Shown piece after piece: positions 41,187 through 50,520 of a stretch of DNA of 50,844 nucleotides. The position numbers and the translations under genes were made by a program. Source of the DNA: Bacteroidales bacterium. Its GTDB lineage: Bacteria; Bacteroidota; Bacteroidia; Bacteroidales; P3. The stretch's first letter is position 1, and each line of letters starts with the position of its first letter. A model generated the notes under the pieces. The model saw only the letters and a program-made list of their open reading frames with translations, made no database searches and was not told where the DNA came from. The stretch spans positions 1 through 50,844 of the forward strand of contig JAFYSZ010000016.1 in the NCBI GenBank assembly GCA_017559135.1, written 5' to 3'.

Positions 41187-42848
41187 TTATGGCAAACCGA
41201 ATATGAGTAATAATTGAATACTTAACACTCTCAAAAACATAGTTAGAGGATATACTGTTGCATAAACCACAGATGGAGTAGAATGTTGCGATTGTGAATT
41301 TGCAAAAGCAAGAGCAGGAGGATTAGTTGTGCTTCCTGACAAAAGCCCACAAATAGTTAAATAATCCATTTTGAATTTTATACGAGCAATCACACCAATT
41401 AGCAAAGTAGGTACAAGAGTTATTATAACACCATAAAGCAACCACATATAGCCTCCATTCATTATTGAAGCAACAAAGTCTTTCCCAGCCGAAAGTCCCA
41501 CAGCAGCCAAGAAAAGTGAAATACCTATTTCTCTAATCATCATATTCGCTGAGGTAGTTGTAAAAGTTACTATTTTATAATGAGGTCCAAATCTTCCCAT
41601 TAGTATAGCTACAATAAGCGGACCACCAGCCAATCCTAATTTTACTGATTGTGGCAAACCAGGAAAAGCAATCGGAATAGAGCCAAGCACAATTCCTAAA
41701 ACAATTCCAAGAAATATTGGAATAAGATTAGGAATTTCTAAACGCTTTAAGGAATTACCTAAAATTTCTGATACTTTTTCTATTCTTTCTGTGCGTCCTA
41801 CAAGTGTAACTCTATCTCCCATTTGAAGAGTTAAGTTTCTATTTGCAATCAATTCAATACCGCTTCGATTTATTCTTGTGATATTTACTCCATATAAGGC
41901 TCTTATATTTAGCGAACCAATAGTTTTACCATTCAATTCAGGCTTTGTAACAACTATTTTGCGAGAAACCAAATCGTGTTTTGGCGTTTCCCATTCCTTA
42001 GAGGGCAATTCGTGTTCTTTTCCCAATAACATAACGATTGCTTTCTCATCTTCTTGGGTTGTAATCAAACGAAGAATATCTCCTTCTTGAAGAATCGTGT
42101 CGTCTGTTGCGATTTCTATATCTCCATTTGCGTGTTTGATTCTTGAAACCACCAAAGTAGTTTTAAAATTGCTTACAACATCTCTTATTTTCTTTCCAAT
42201 AACCCCTTGATTCTCTACTAAGACATTTAATCTTAGGGTTTGAGGTGCTTGATGTTGCTGACTTTGTTCTTCTTCTTTTTGAATATCTACTTTAAACAGT
42301 TTTTTTATTAAAAGCATAACAAGTATTACACCAACAACTCCAAGAGGATAAGCAACCGCATAACCTAATGCTATTGTAGAATCTTGACTTCCTACAACAT
42401 CACTATAAGTTTGCTGAGCCGCTCCAAGAGATGGTGTATTTGTTGTTGCTCCTGCTAACACACCACTAAGAGTTATTATACTTTCACCTGTAATAAGATG
42501 TATAATATAGGTAGTAGCAACTCCTAAAACAACAATGCCTGTTGCCAATAGATTTAATTTTATTCCACCTTTTTTAAAAGATTCAAAAAATCCTGGTCCT
42601 ACTTGAAGTCCTATGGAATATACAAAAAGAATCAGTCCAAATTCTTTTACAAAATGAAGAACTTCGTGATTTATAGTAAGTCCGAAATGACTAAATATTA
42701 TTCCTACAAAAAGAATCCAAGTAATTCCTAATGAAATTTTTGCAATTTTGATTTTCCCTAACTGATGTCCTAAGCCAATGCAAAGAGATAGCAGGAGTAT
42801 TGCGTGAGCTACACCGTCTTCAAACAGTAATTTAGAAAGCCATTCCAT
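41187..42848 (-). CDS. AspT/YidE-type transporter with two RCK (TrkA-C) domains
   Basis: A 553-residue polytopic protein. Five to six N-terminal helices, two central TrkA-C regulatory domains (about residues 200-370, with NVLVENQGVIGKKIRDVVSN and GDRVTLVGRTERI) and five to six C-terminal helices make the aspartate:alanine-exchanger family layout. The duplicated membrane halves carry the motifs GVLAGATTNTPSLGAAQ and CGLLSGSTTNPPALAFA. The substrate is unknown. Its ATG overlaps the pdxJ stop by one base (TAATG), so translation is coupled. Confidence 0.92.
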   Translation of the reverse strand: MEWLSKLLFEDGVAHAILLLSLCIGLGHQLGKIKIAKISLGITWILFVGIIFSHFGLTINHEVLHFVKEFGLILFVYSIGLQVGPGFFESFKKGGIKLNLLATGIVVLGVATTYIIHLITGESIITLSGVLAGATTNTPSLGAAQQTYSDVVGSQDSTIALGYAVAYPLGVVGVILVMLLIKKLFKVDIQKEEEQSQQHQAPQTLRLNVLVENQGVIGKKIRDVVSNFKTTLVVSRIKHANGDIEIATDDTILQEGDILRLITTQEDEKAIVMLLGKEHELPSKEWETPKHDLVSRKIVVTKPELNGKTIGSLNIRALYGVNITRINRSGIELIANRNLTLQMGDRVTLVGRTERIEKVSEILGNSLKRLEIPNLIPIFLGIVLGIVLGSIPIAFPGLPQSVKLGLAGGPLIVAILMGRFGPHYKIVTFTTTSANMMIREIGISLFLAAVGLSAGKDFVASIMNGGYMWLLYGVIITLVPTLLIGVIARIKFKMDYLTICGLLSGSTTNPPALAFANSQSQHSTPSVVYATVYPLTMFLRVLSIQLLLIFGLP

Positions 42849-43558
42849 TATCGCAACTCGTTTCTATACATTTGTATTGTTTTCTCTAAACCATAGTAAA
42901 GTGCATCACTGATTAATGCGTGTCCTATTGAGACTTCCAAAAGGTTTGGTATGTTTTCTTGGAAATAACGAAGGTTTTCTAAACTTAAATCGTGTCCTGC
43001 GTTTAGCCCTAAGCCTACTTCTTGCGCTGTTTTAGCTGCTATGATAAATTTTTCAATAGCTTGTTGTGGGTTATTAGGATATTGTGCTGCGTAAGACTCG
43101 GTATAAAGTTCTACTCTATCGGCTCCACAAAGTTTTGCTCCTTTTACCATTTCGGAATCAGCATCTACGAAAACAGAAACCCTACTTACTTTTTTTAATC
43201 GAGAGATTATTTCTTTTAATTCTTTTTCAAATTTAATTGTATTCCAACCTGCATTTGATGTCAGTACATCTGGTGCATCTGGCACTAAGGTTACTTGTGC
43301 CGGTTTAATATCTTCTATAAGCCTCATAAAGGTTTCTGATGGGTATCCTTCGATATTAAACTCTGTTTTCACAATTTCTTTTAGTTCATACACGTCTTTG
43401 TATCTTATATGCCTTTCATCTGGTCGTGGATGAACGGTTATACCTTGTGCTCCAAACCTTTCACAATCTATTGCTACTTGTATTAGATTTGGAACATTGC
43501 CTCCGCGTGCGTTTCTAATGGTTGCAACCTTATTTATATTAACACTTAAATTTGTCAT
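42848..43558 (-). CDS. pdxJ: Pyridoxine 5'-phosphate synthase PdxJ
   Basis: Condenses deoxyxylulose 5-phosphate with the PdxA product to make pyridoxine 5'-phosphate. The 236-residue TIM barrel begins [17 protein letters not shown] and shows [48 protein letters not shown] and [16 protein letters not shown]. With pdxA at 19637 the window holds two consecutive steps of the pathway, though in different operons. It is the first gene of a pdxJ-transporter-U32 run. Confidence 0.96.
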   Translation of the reverse strand: MTNLSVNINKVATIRNARGGNVPNLIQVAIDCERFGAQGITVHPRPDERHIRYKDVYELKEIVKTEFNIEGYPSETFMRLIEDIKPAQVTLVPDAPDVLTSNAGWNTIKFEKELKEIISRLKKVSRVSVFVDADSEMVKGAKLCGADRVELYTESYAAQYPNNPQQAIEKFIIAAKTAQEVGLGLNAGHDLSLENLRYFQENIPNLLEVSIGHALISDALYYGLEKTIQMYRNELR

Positions 43559-43580
43559 AAAGCTTTATTATTTTGATTTG

Positions 43581-43588
43581 CAAAATTA
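43581..43588 (-). promoter_or_regulatory. -7 promoter element TAATTTTG of pdxJ
   Basis: Reads TAATTTTG on the minus strand, 22 bases before the pdxJ ATG. No convincing -33 TTTG at the right distance. Confidence 0.5.
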
Positions 43589-43632
43589 CAAAAAATAAGT
43601 CTTAGAAATAAAAAAATAAAACAAAGAAATAT

Positions 43633-43676
43633 TAAAATATTTCATAGAAATATAAAAATAAATCATAGAAATAATT
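43633..43676. repeat. Dispersed TTTCTATGAAA-type repeat, copy 4
   Basis: A 7-bp hairpin (ATATTTC at 43637-43643, loop ATA, GAAATAT at 43647-43653) followed by a second copy of TCATAGAAATA near 43663-43673. It lies between the divergent promoters of pdxJ and the DEAD-box helicase. It is the weakest of the four copies. Confidence 0.7.
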
Positions 43677-43695
43677 TTCTAAACGTAAATATTCT

Positions 43696-43703
43696 TACCT
43701 TTG
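43696..43703 (+). promoter_or_regulatory. -7 promoter element TACCTTTG of the helicase operon
   Basis: TACCTTTG lies 23 bases before the ATG at 43727; a TTTTC near 43675 could stand in for the -33 element. It would drive the five-gene run to 49964. Confidence 0.55.
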
Positions 43704-43726
43704 CAAATAATTTTAATATTAAAATA

Positions 43727-45418
43727 ATGACATTTGAAGAAATAGGTCTTTGTCCCGAATTGCTCAAAGGCGTAAAGGATTTAGGGTTTGAAACAGCAAT
43801 GCCTGTACAAGAGCAAGTTATTCCTACCTTATTGCAAAATGATTGTAATCTTATTGCTCTTGCTCAAACAGGAACAGGAAAAACTGCTGCGTTTGGTTTG
43901 CCTTTGATTGAAAAACTTAACTATAAAAACAATAATACCGAGGCTTTAATAATTTGTCCTACAAGAGAACTTTGTATTCAAATAACTAATGATTGCAAAA
44001 AGTACGCAAAATATATTCCTTCTTGCTCTGTGGTTGCTACATACGGTGGTGCAAGCATAGAAATGCAGATAAAAGAATTAAAAAAGGGAGCAAAAATAAT
44101 TGTTGCAACCCCTGGCAGAATCAATGACTTGATTGATAGAGGTAAAGTTGATATTTCTTCAATAAGATACCTCGTTTTAGATGAAGCAGACGAAATGTTA
44201 AATATGGGATTCAAAGAAGATTTGGATTCTATCTTAGAACACACTCCTGAAAGCAAATACACACTTCTTTTTTCTGCGACAATGCCCGATGAGGTTGAAG
44301 AAATAGCAAGCAATTACATTGAAAACCCTGTACGAATCCAAATAGGAAGCAGAAATCAAGGTTCAAACAACGTACGACACTTCTATTATTTGGTTCATGC
44401 AAAAGATCGCTATCTTGCACTCAAAAGAATAGCCGATTATTATCCTGATATATATGCAATAATCTTTTGTCGCACAAAGGTAGAGACACAAGAAGTTGCA
44501 GATATGCTTATAAGAGATGGATATAATGCAGATTCGCTTCACGGAGATCTTTCACAAGCACAACGCGATCACGTAATGAGTCGTTTTAGACTTAGAAATA
44601 TTCAAATGCTTGTTGCAACTGACGTAGCCGCAAGAGGATTAGACGTAAGCAATCTTACACACGTAATAAATTATAACCTACCTGATGAATTAGAACAATA
44701 TGTTCACCGTTCAGGTCGTACAGGTAGAGCCGACAAACAAGGAATATCTATCGCTATTCTGAATCTTAGAGAAAAACATAAGATAAAAAACATTGAGAAG
44801 TTAATACAAAAAAACTTTGAAAAGGCGGAAATTCCTACCGGGAAGCAAGTTTGTCGCAAACAACTCTTCAATATGATAAATAAATTGGAGAATGTTATTG
44901 TCAATGAAGAGGAAATAGAAGATTTTATTCCAGAAGTAATTTCTAAATTAAGTTGGTTAAGTCGTGAAGAGTTGATAAAAAAATTTGTTTCCGTAGAATT
45001 TAATCGCTTTTTAGACTATTACAAAGACGCTCCCGACTTAAACGTGGACGAAACCAAGCAAGAAAAAGAGAAAAAGAAAACAGACAACAAAAAATCTACT
45101 GACAAAAAAGGAGAATTTACACGTTTATTTATTTCTCTTGGAAGAAAAGACAGAATTGTCCCTCAAAGAATAATAGGTTTAATAAATGATTACTGTCCTA
45201 ATATGAGAGTTGAAATTGGCAAAATAGACATTCTTGATAATTTCTCTTACATTGAGGTTTCTTCACGAGAGGTTGATGATGTTCTTTTTGCATTTGAAGA
45301 CAAATTTTACAAAGGACGTCCTCTTACTTTGGAACTTGCACAGGCTAAAAGACCAAATAAAAAAGATAAATCAAACAATAGAAATAATAAACGAACTAAT
45401 AAAAAAAATAAAAGATAG
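43727..45418 (+). CDS. DEAD-box RNA helicase with DbpA-type RNA-binding domain
   Basis: A 563-residue ATP-dependent RNA helicase. The motor motifs are AQTGTGKTAAFGLPL, PTRELCIQI, TPGRIND, DEADEML, SATMP, DVAARGLDV and HRSGRTGRA. A Lys-rich linker precedes a DbpA/DeaD-type RNA-binding domain (about residues 462-540: FTRLFISLGRKDRIVPQRI, YIEVSSREVDDVLFAF), and the C-terminus is a basic tail. This is the DeaD/CsdA type, linked to ribosome assembly and cold growth. The rpe gene follows after two bases. Confidence 0.94.
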   Translation: MTFEEIGLCPELLKGVKDLGFETAMPVQEQVIPTLLQNDCNLIALAQTGTGKTAAFGLPLIEKLNYKNNNTEALIICPTRELCIQITNDCKKYAKYIPSCSVVATYGGASIEMQIKELKKGAKIIVATPGRINDLIDRGKVDISSIRYLVLDEADEMLNMGFKEDLDSILEHTPESKYTLLFSATMPDEVEEIASNYIENPVRIQIGSRNQGSNNVRHFYYLVHAKDRYLALKRIADYYPDIYAIIFCRTKVETQEVADMLIRDGYNADSLHGDLSQAQRDHVMSRFRLRNIQMLVATDVAARGLDVSNLTHVINYNLPDELEQYVHRSGRTGRADKQGISIAILNLREKHKIKNIEKLIQKNFEKAEIPTGKQVCRKQLFNMINKLENVIVNEEEIEDFIPEVISKLSWLSREELIKKFVSVEFNRFLDYYKDAPDLNVDETKQEKEKKKTDNKKSTDKKGEFTRLFISLGRKDRIVPQRIIGLINDYCPNMRVEIGKIDILDNFSYIEVSSREVDDVLFAFEDKFYKGRPLTLELAQAKRPNKKDKSNNRNNKRTNKKNKR

Positions 45419-45420
45419 AA

Positions 45421-46071
45421 ATGGCACATCTAATCTCGCCTTCGTTGCTTTCGGCAAACTTTTGCAATTTGGAAAAGGATATAGAAATGTTAAATAACAG
45501 CCAAGCAGATTGGCTACACGTTGATGTAATGGACGGAGTCTTTGTTCCAAATATTTCTTTTGGACAACCAGTAATCAAACACATTAAAAAAATTGCAAAA
45601 AAGCCTCTTGACGTTCACTTAATGATTGTAGAACCAGACAAATTCTTTGAAGATTATAAAAATTGTGGAGCAGATATTATCACTATTCACTACGAGGCTT
45701 GCACACATCTTCATCGTAGTCTTAGCAAAATAAGACAACTTGGAATGAAAGCAGGAGTTGTTTTAAATCCTCACACACCCGTTTGCGTATTAGAGGACAT
45801 TATTGAAATGTGCGACTTAGTTCTTTTAATGAGTGTTAATCCTGGATTTGGAGGACAATCATTTATTGAAAACACTTACAATAAAATAAAAACTTTAAAG
45901 CAACTTATAGAAAGAAAACAAGTAAATTGTTTAATAGAAGTTGATGGCGGAGTAAATACTGCTAACTATAAAAAACTAATTGAAGCAGGTGCAGATGTTT
46001 TAGTAGCAGGAAATGCAGTTTTTGCAGCAGAAAACCCAACTGAAACAATAAAACAATTAAAAACAATATAA
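45421..46071 (+). CDS. rpe: Ribulose-phosphate 3-epimerase
   Basis: Interconverts ribulose 5-phosphate and xylulose 5-phosphate in the pentose phosphate pathway. The 216-residue TIM barrel begins SPSLLSANFCNLEKDIEML, with catalytic or metal residues in HVDVMDGVFVPNISFG, VHLMIVEP, LMSVNPGFGGQSFI and EVDGGVN. It lies two bases after the helicase and one base before the PHP-type gene. Confidence 0.97.
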   Translation: MAHLISPSLLSANFCNLEKDIEMLNNSQADWLHVDVMDGVFVPNISFGQPVIKHIKKIAKKPLDVHLMIVEPDKFFEDYKNCGADIITIHYEACTHLHRSLSKIRQLGMKAGVVLNPHTPVCVLEDIIEMCDLVLLMSVNPGFGGQSFIENTYNKIKTLKQLIERKQVNCLIEVDGGVNTANYKKLIEAGADVLVAGNAVFAAENPTETIKQLKTI

Positions 46072-46072
46072 C

Positions 46073-46819
46073 ATGGGATTGTTTAATTGGTTAAAAAAAG
46101 ATGCGAACAATGAAAACGGAATAGATTTCTCGTTACTTCATACCGATATTCACTCACATCTGATTCCAGGAATAGACGATGGCTCTCCTGATATGGAGAC
46201 TTCAATTGCATTATTAAAAGAATTAGAATCTCTTGGATTCAAAAAAATAATTACAACCCCGCATGTAAAAACAGAAATCTTTCAAAATGACGTTACTCAC
46301 TTAGATGACTTGTGCGCAAGTTTAAAAAGAGCAGCCAGATTTGAAGGAATACAAATGAGAATAGATATTGGTGCAGAGCATTTATTAGATGACGGCGTTA
46401 CAGAAAGGATAAAAAATGGTCAATTCAAGACTTTTGGCGACAATTACCTATTAGTAGAACTTCCTTTCTTAGATCCACCTTTCGGATTAGACGGATACAT
46501 TTTTGAATTACAATTAGCAGGATACAAACTCATACTTGCACACCCCGAACGTTATCTTTATTGGTTAAATGACTTCAATCGTTTTGTTAAATTAAAGGAT
46601 AGCGGCGTATTATTTCAATTAAACATAATCTCCTTAGGCAATTATTACGGTAAAGACGTATATAACTTAGCAAAAAAGTTAATTGACAACAATATGGTAG
46701 AACTTCTTGGAACCGATACGCACTCTCAAAAACACATTGAGGCCATTCGCAAAGCAAGTTCAAGTTCTTTATTAAAGAAACTAATAGAATCAGGTAGAAT
46801 TATAAACAAAGATTTTTAA
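46073..46819 (+). CDS. CpsB/YwqE-type tyrosine-protein phosphatase (PHP family)
   Basis: A 248-residue metal-dependent phosphatase of the PHP superfamily. Metal-binding motifs are HTDIHSHLIPGIDDGSPDM, TTPHVKTEIF, GAEHLLDD, LAHPERYLYW and LLGTDTHSQKHI. Such enzymes dephosphorylate the bacterial tyrosine kinases that control capsule assembly. No kinase is in this operon; the wzz-type protein elsewhere in the window lacks a kinase domain. It starts one base after rpe and ends three before purB. Confidence 0.92.
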   Translation: MGLFNWLKKDANNENGIDFSLLHTDIHSHLIPGIDDGSPDMETSIALLKELESLGFKKIITTPHVKTEIFQNDVTHLDDLCASLKRAARFEGIQMRIDIGAEHLLDDGVTERIKNGQFKTFGDNYLLVELPFLDPPFGLDGYIFELQLAGYKLILAHPERYLYWLNDFNRFVKLKDSGVLFQLNIISLGNYYGKDVYNLAKKLIDNNMVELLGTDTHSQKHIEAIRKASSSSLLKKLIESGRIINKDF

Positions 46820-46822
46820 GAT

Positions 46823-48166
46823 ATGACATCATTAGAAGCAATCTCGCCAATTGACGGCAGATATTCACGACAAACAAAAGATTTAGCAAAGTATTTTTCA
46901 GAAGCATCTTTAATTAAATACCGAGTAAAGGTAGAAATTGAATATTTCATCGCATTATGTGAATTGGGATTACCACAATTAAGCAGTTTTGACAAAGTAA
47001 AATTTGATGACTTACGCAAAATCTACAACGACTTCACAATTGAAAACGCCAATCAAATAAAAGAAATCGAAAAAATCACAAATCACGATGTAAAAGCAGT
47101 AGAATATTTCATCAAACAACGCTTTGACGAAATGAATCTCCAAGATTACAAAGAATTTATTCACTTTGGACTAACCTCACAAGACATAAACAACACATCA
47201 GTTCCATTAAGCCTAAAAGATTGCCACGAAGAAACTTTTATGCCTCTATTGAACAGTGTTATAGAACTAATAAGAGAAAAAGCAAACGAATGGAAAAAAG
47301 TTCCAATGCTTGCACATACTCACGGACAACCTGCATCACCTACTTTATTAGGCAAAGAAATGCAAGTATTTGTTTACAGACTTGAACAACAATTATCATA
47401 TTTTGCATTCATTCCTTTTGCCGCAAAATTTGGAGGTGCAACCGGAAACTTTAATGCACACAATATAGCATTCCCTCAATACAATTGGGTTGAATTTGCA
47501 AACAATTTCTGTTCAACAATAGGATTAGAACGCTCGCTTTACACAACACAAATAGAAAATTACGATCACCTTGCAGCATATTTTGACAATGTAAGAAGAA
47601 TCAATATAATCCTTATGGACTTCTGCAAAGATATGTGGCAATATATATCAATGGAATACTTCAAACAAAAGATAAAAGAAGGAGAAGTAGGCTCTTCTGC
47701 AATGCCTCACAAAGTTAATCCAATAGACTTTGAAAATGCAGAAGGAAATCTTGGAATCGCAAACGCAATCTTTGATCATCTTTCAATGAAACTACCAATT
47801 TCTCGTCTTCAAAGAGACTTAACAGACTCTACTGTAAGCAGAAACATCGGAGTTCCTTTGGCTCACACTGTAATTGCCCTAAATTCTATCCTTAAAGGAA
47901 TGAATAAACTAATCTTAAATCAAGAAGCATTAGAAAGAGACCTTGAAAACAATTGGGCAGTTGTAGCAGAAGCACTTCAAACCATACTAAGAAGTATGAA
48001 TTATCCTAATCCGTACGAAACTCTCAAAGCCCTAACACGCACAAACACCAAGATAAATCAACAAACAATAGCAGAATTTATCGAAACGCTTGACATAGAC
48101 CAAGCAACTAAGGAAAGAATGCGAAAAATCACACCTTCCAACTACGTAGGTGTTTATGGCGAATAA
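46823..48166 (+). CDS. purB: Adenylosuccinate lyase
   Basis: Cleaves SAICAR and adenylosuccinate in purine synthesis. The 447 residues begin MTSLEAISPIDGRYSRQT and show the fumarase/aspartase signature SSAMPHKVNPIDFENAEGN with the catalytic Ser. HFGLTSQDINNTS and LAHTHGQPASPTLLGKE supply the other active-site residues. This is the longer, E. coli-like PurB type. Its stop lies inside the start of the ABC transporter gene. Confidence 0.97.
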   Translation: MTSLEAISPIDGRYSRQTKDLAKYFSEASLIKYRVKVEIEYFIALCELGLPQLSSFDKVKFDDLRKIYNDFTIENANQIKEIEKITNHDVKAVEYFIKQRFDEMNLQDYKEFIHFGLTSQDINNTSVPLSLKDCHEETFMPLLNSVIELIREKANEWKKVPMLAHTHGQPASPTLLGKEMQVFVYRLEQQLSYFAFIPFAAKFGGATGNFNAHNIAFPQYNWVEFANNFCSTIGLERSLYTTQIENYDHLAAYFDNVRRINIILMDFCKDMWQYISMEYFKQKIKEGEVGSSAMPHKVNPIDFENAEGNLGIANAIFDHLSMKLPISRLQRDLTDSTVSRNIGVPLAHTVIALNSILKGMNKLILNQEALERDLENNWAVVAEALQTILRSMNYPNPYETLKALTRTNTKINQQTIAEFIETLDIDQATKERMRKITPSNYVGVYGE

Positions 48167-49964
48167 AGAATACAAAGCATTTACAAAAAATAACTTAAAG
48201 CCATACACAGGGAGCATAGTTTTATACTTTGTTCTTATGTGTATGGCAACTTTATTCTCTATTGCCTCAATACTATCTGTAAGCAATTTCCTGCAAATTC
48301 TTTTTGACACACCAACACAAGCAACAGAAAACCCCTCACAATTAGAAATCATTCTCAACAACGTATATGATTATTGCCTATCCTTTGGAAAACACAAAGC
48401 ACTATGGCTTTTTGCCGCAATAATCTTTGCAATCTATTTTCTAAAAGACCTTTTCACTTACTTAGCCTCTTATTTCATTGGAGCGACTCGCAACAAAATA
48501 ATTCGCAATATAAGAAACAAACTTTTTGAACAATTCTCCACACAAACAATCGGCTTTATCTCAAAATACAAAAAAGGAGATTTACTATCAAGAGTAAGCA
48601 ACGACATAACAGAATATGATCAAAATGTCTTACAATCACTACAAACCTTAGTAAACAACCTAATCAGCGTAATATTATACTTCGCCGTACTTTTATATAT
48701 TGACTATAAAATGACATTACTTGTATTAGTAGTCTTTCCTCCTGTTGCGGGAATCGTCTCTTTCTTTTCTCGCAAACTAAAACGCTCCTCCAAACACATG
48801 CAACAAAAGTCTTCTCACCTCACTTCCATATTAGAAGAAACAATTTCTTCACTTCGCATAATAAAGTCTTTCAACGCAATTGAAGAAATGAACTCCCGCT
48901 TCCAAAACTTCAACTCTTCCTACACACGATTAAGAAACAAAATCAACCGAAGAGTGAATTTAGCCTCACCACAAAGCGAATTTTTTGGCAATTGCTTAGT
49001 AATAGGAATCCTTTTAGTAGGAAGCCAAAACGTAATCTGCTCACCCGTTCTGATGAGTGCCGATATATTTATCGTTTACCTAATAATATTCGCCCTACTC
49101 ATTAAACCCGCAAAAGACATCTCCACTTCTTTTTACAACATCAAAAAAGCAGACGCCGCAAAAAACAGAATATGCGAAATAATCTATGCAAACAACACAA
49201 TTATTGAACCAACAAATCCTATAAATATAGAAACAATCACACAAGGCATAAGAATAGAAAACCTAAACTTTGCTTACGAAACAACTCCCGTATTAAACAA
49301 CATCAATCTCTTCTTCAAAAAAGGAGAAAACACAGCAATAGTCGGAGCATCAGGCTCAGGCAAAAGCACATTGATAGACTTAATAATGAAATTCTATAAC
49401 GTAGAAGAAAATACCATATTTTTTGATGAAGTACCCATCAATAAAATTTCCTCAAAAGGCGTAAGAAAACATATTTCTATCGTTACCCAAGAAACAATCC
49501 TTTTCAACGACAGCGTAAAAAACAACATAAGTTTCGGAAATAATAACTTCTCAGACCAAGAAATAATTTCCGCCGCCAAAACCGCCAACGCACACGAATT
49601 TATCAGCAAACTACCGCAAGGATACGACACAATAATCGGCGACAGAGGCGGAATGCTATCAGGAGGTCAAAGACAAAGACTCGCAATCGCAAGAGCAATA
49701 CTCCGCAAAAGCGAAATCCTAATCTTAGACGAAGCAACCTCAGCCCTTGACACCATTTCCGAACACTATGTCCAAGAAGCAATAAACATCCTCTCCAAAG
49801 AAAAAACCATAATCACGATTGCACACCGATTATCTACCATAAAAAATTGTGATAAGATAGTGGTAATGGACGCAGGCTTTGTAAAAGAAATCGGAACTCA
49901 TAGCACGCTGATTGAAAACAAAGGACTCTATTACCAACTCTGCAAAATGCAAGAGTTAAACTAA
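48156..49964 (+). CDS. MsbA-type ABC transporter (fused membrane and ATPase domains)
   Basis: A 602-residue half-transporter. An N-terminal six-helix membrane domain (about residues 1-340) is followed by an ATPase domain with Walker A GASGSGKST, Q-loop VTQETILFNDSV, signature LSGGQRQRLAIARAI, Walker B ILILDEATSALD and the switch His in ITIAHRLSTI. Such homodimers export lipid A core or other lipids; lipid export is likely but not shown. The ATG at 48156 overlaps purB by 11 bases; a GTG two codons upstream is less likely. Confidence 0.93.
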   Translation: MANKEYKAFTKNNLKPYTGSIVLYFVLMCMATLFSIASILSVSNFLQILFDTPTQATENPSQLEIILNNVYDYCLSFGKHKALWLFAAIIFAIYFLKDLFTYLASYFIGATRNKIIRNIRNKLFEQFSTQTIGFISKYKKGDLLSRVSNDITEYDQNVLQSLQTLVNNLISVILYFAVLLYIDYKMTLLVLVVFPPVAGIVSFFSRKLKRSSKHMQQKSSHLTSILEETISSLRIIKSFNAIEEMNSRFQNFNSSYTRLRNKINRRVNLASPQSEFFGNCLVIGILLVGSQNVICSPVLMSADIFIVYLIIFALLIKPAKDISTSFYNIKKADAAKNRICEIIYANNTIIEPTNPINIETITQGIRIENLNFAYETTPVLNNINLFFKKGENTAIVGASGSGKSTLIDLIMKFYNVEENTIFFDEVPINKISSKGVRKHISIVTQETILFNDSVKNNISFGNNNFSDQEIISAAKTANAHEFISKLPQGYDTIIGDRGGMLSGGQRQRLAIARAILRKSEILILDEATSALDTISEHYVQEAINILSKEKTIITIAHRLSTIKNCDKIVVMDAGFVKEIGTHSTLIENKGLYYQLCKMQELN

Positions 49965-50400
49965 GCCTTAGAGCAAAATAAAAAACTTTCCTCACCACTT
50001 AACGCCAAATGCGTGCGATATTTTCGGCAAAGAAATTCTTAGTCCGAATTTTTCAATTTATTTAGCCTTAACTAAAATTCACTAAATCAAAGACTTAACT
50101 TTTTAAAGCCTTGATTTTGCCCCAAAAGTCCTTGTTTTAGCCGATTTTTTAGCCGATTTTCTTCATTTTTCATCGGATCTTAGCAAATTTTCATCGGACC
50201 AAAAAAATTTTTCATCGGACCAAAATTTTTTTTGATCCGATCTCCGTAAAATCCTCTCCGATTTGAGCAAATTTTGCTCCGATTTTCGTCAATTTTTCAT
50301 CAGATTTTTCAAAACCCTCTCAAAGAAAAATTTCGTAACAATAAATTTAATTTCCTTGAAACTTTATTAGCAAGTTTTTTGTGCTTTAAAAAATTTGTTT
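49965..50400. other. Non-coding stretch with degenerate CCGAT/ATCGG repeats
   Basis: Past the ABC transporter gene I find no coding region on either strand. From about 50,135 to 50,312 the sequence is an imperfect array: TTTTAGCCGATTTT twice, TTTTCATCGGACCA at 50188-50201 and 50208-50222, a third TTTTTCATCGGATC at 50166-50179, then CCGATTTT-type copies in the other orientation. The remaining bases are AT-rich with nothing I can name until the promoter at 50378. Confidence 0.6.
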
Positions 50401-50408
50401 TAACTTTG
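50378..50408 (+). promoter_or_regulatory. Bacteroidota promoter of the 3'-terminal RNA/leader
   Basis: TTTG (50378-50381) and TAACTTTG (50401-50408), separated by exactly 19 bases, the same geometry as the rpsF promoter. Transcription would begin near 50413, more than 370 bases before the next ATG, so a long leader or a separate RNA is transcribed. Confidence 0.75.
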
Positions 50409-50451
50409 TGGGTTGAAAATTGAACAACGAAAAAATTGTGTAACCCATAGA

Positions 50452-50459
50452 AAAGGAGG
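50452..50459 (+). promoter_or_regulatory. Perfect Shine-Dalgarno motif without a start codon
   Basis: AAAGGAGG is fully complementary to the canonical 16S anti-Shine-Dalgarno CCUCCUUU, and a second AAGGAG follows at 50465-50470. No ATG, GTG or TTG follows within about 20 bases of either. It lies just after a hairpin (TGGGTT at 50409-50414 with AACCCA at 50442-50447) in the predicted transcript. Confidence 0.4.
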
Positions 50460-50520
50460 ACAAAAAGGAGAAAAAGAATAATTATAATTTAGACTAAGTA
50501 ATTTTAATACGACATAAAAA

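Noticed and set aside
41187..42848. Potassium channel or Trk uptake protein suggested by the RCK domains
   Set aside because: The duplicated membrane halves with G-x-TTN-x-PAL-type motifs fit the AspT/YidE family better, and no selectivity-filter sequence is present.
50506..50514. TAATACGAC near 50,505, like the beginning of a T7 promoter
   Set aside because: Only nine to ten bases agree and the rest (CATAAAAA) does not; there are no phage genes around. Chance in AT-rich DNA.
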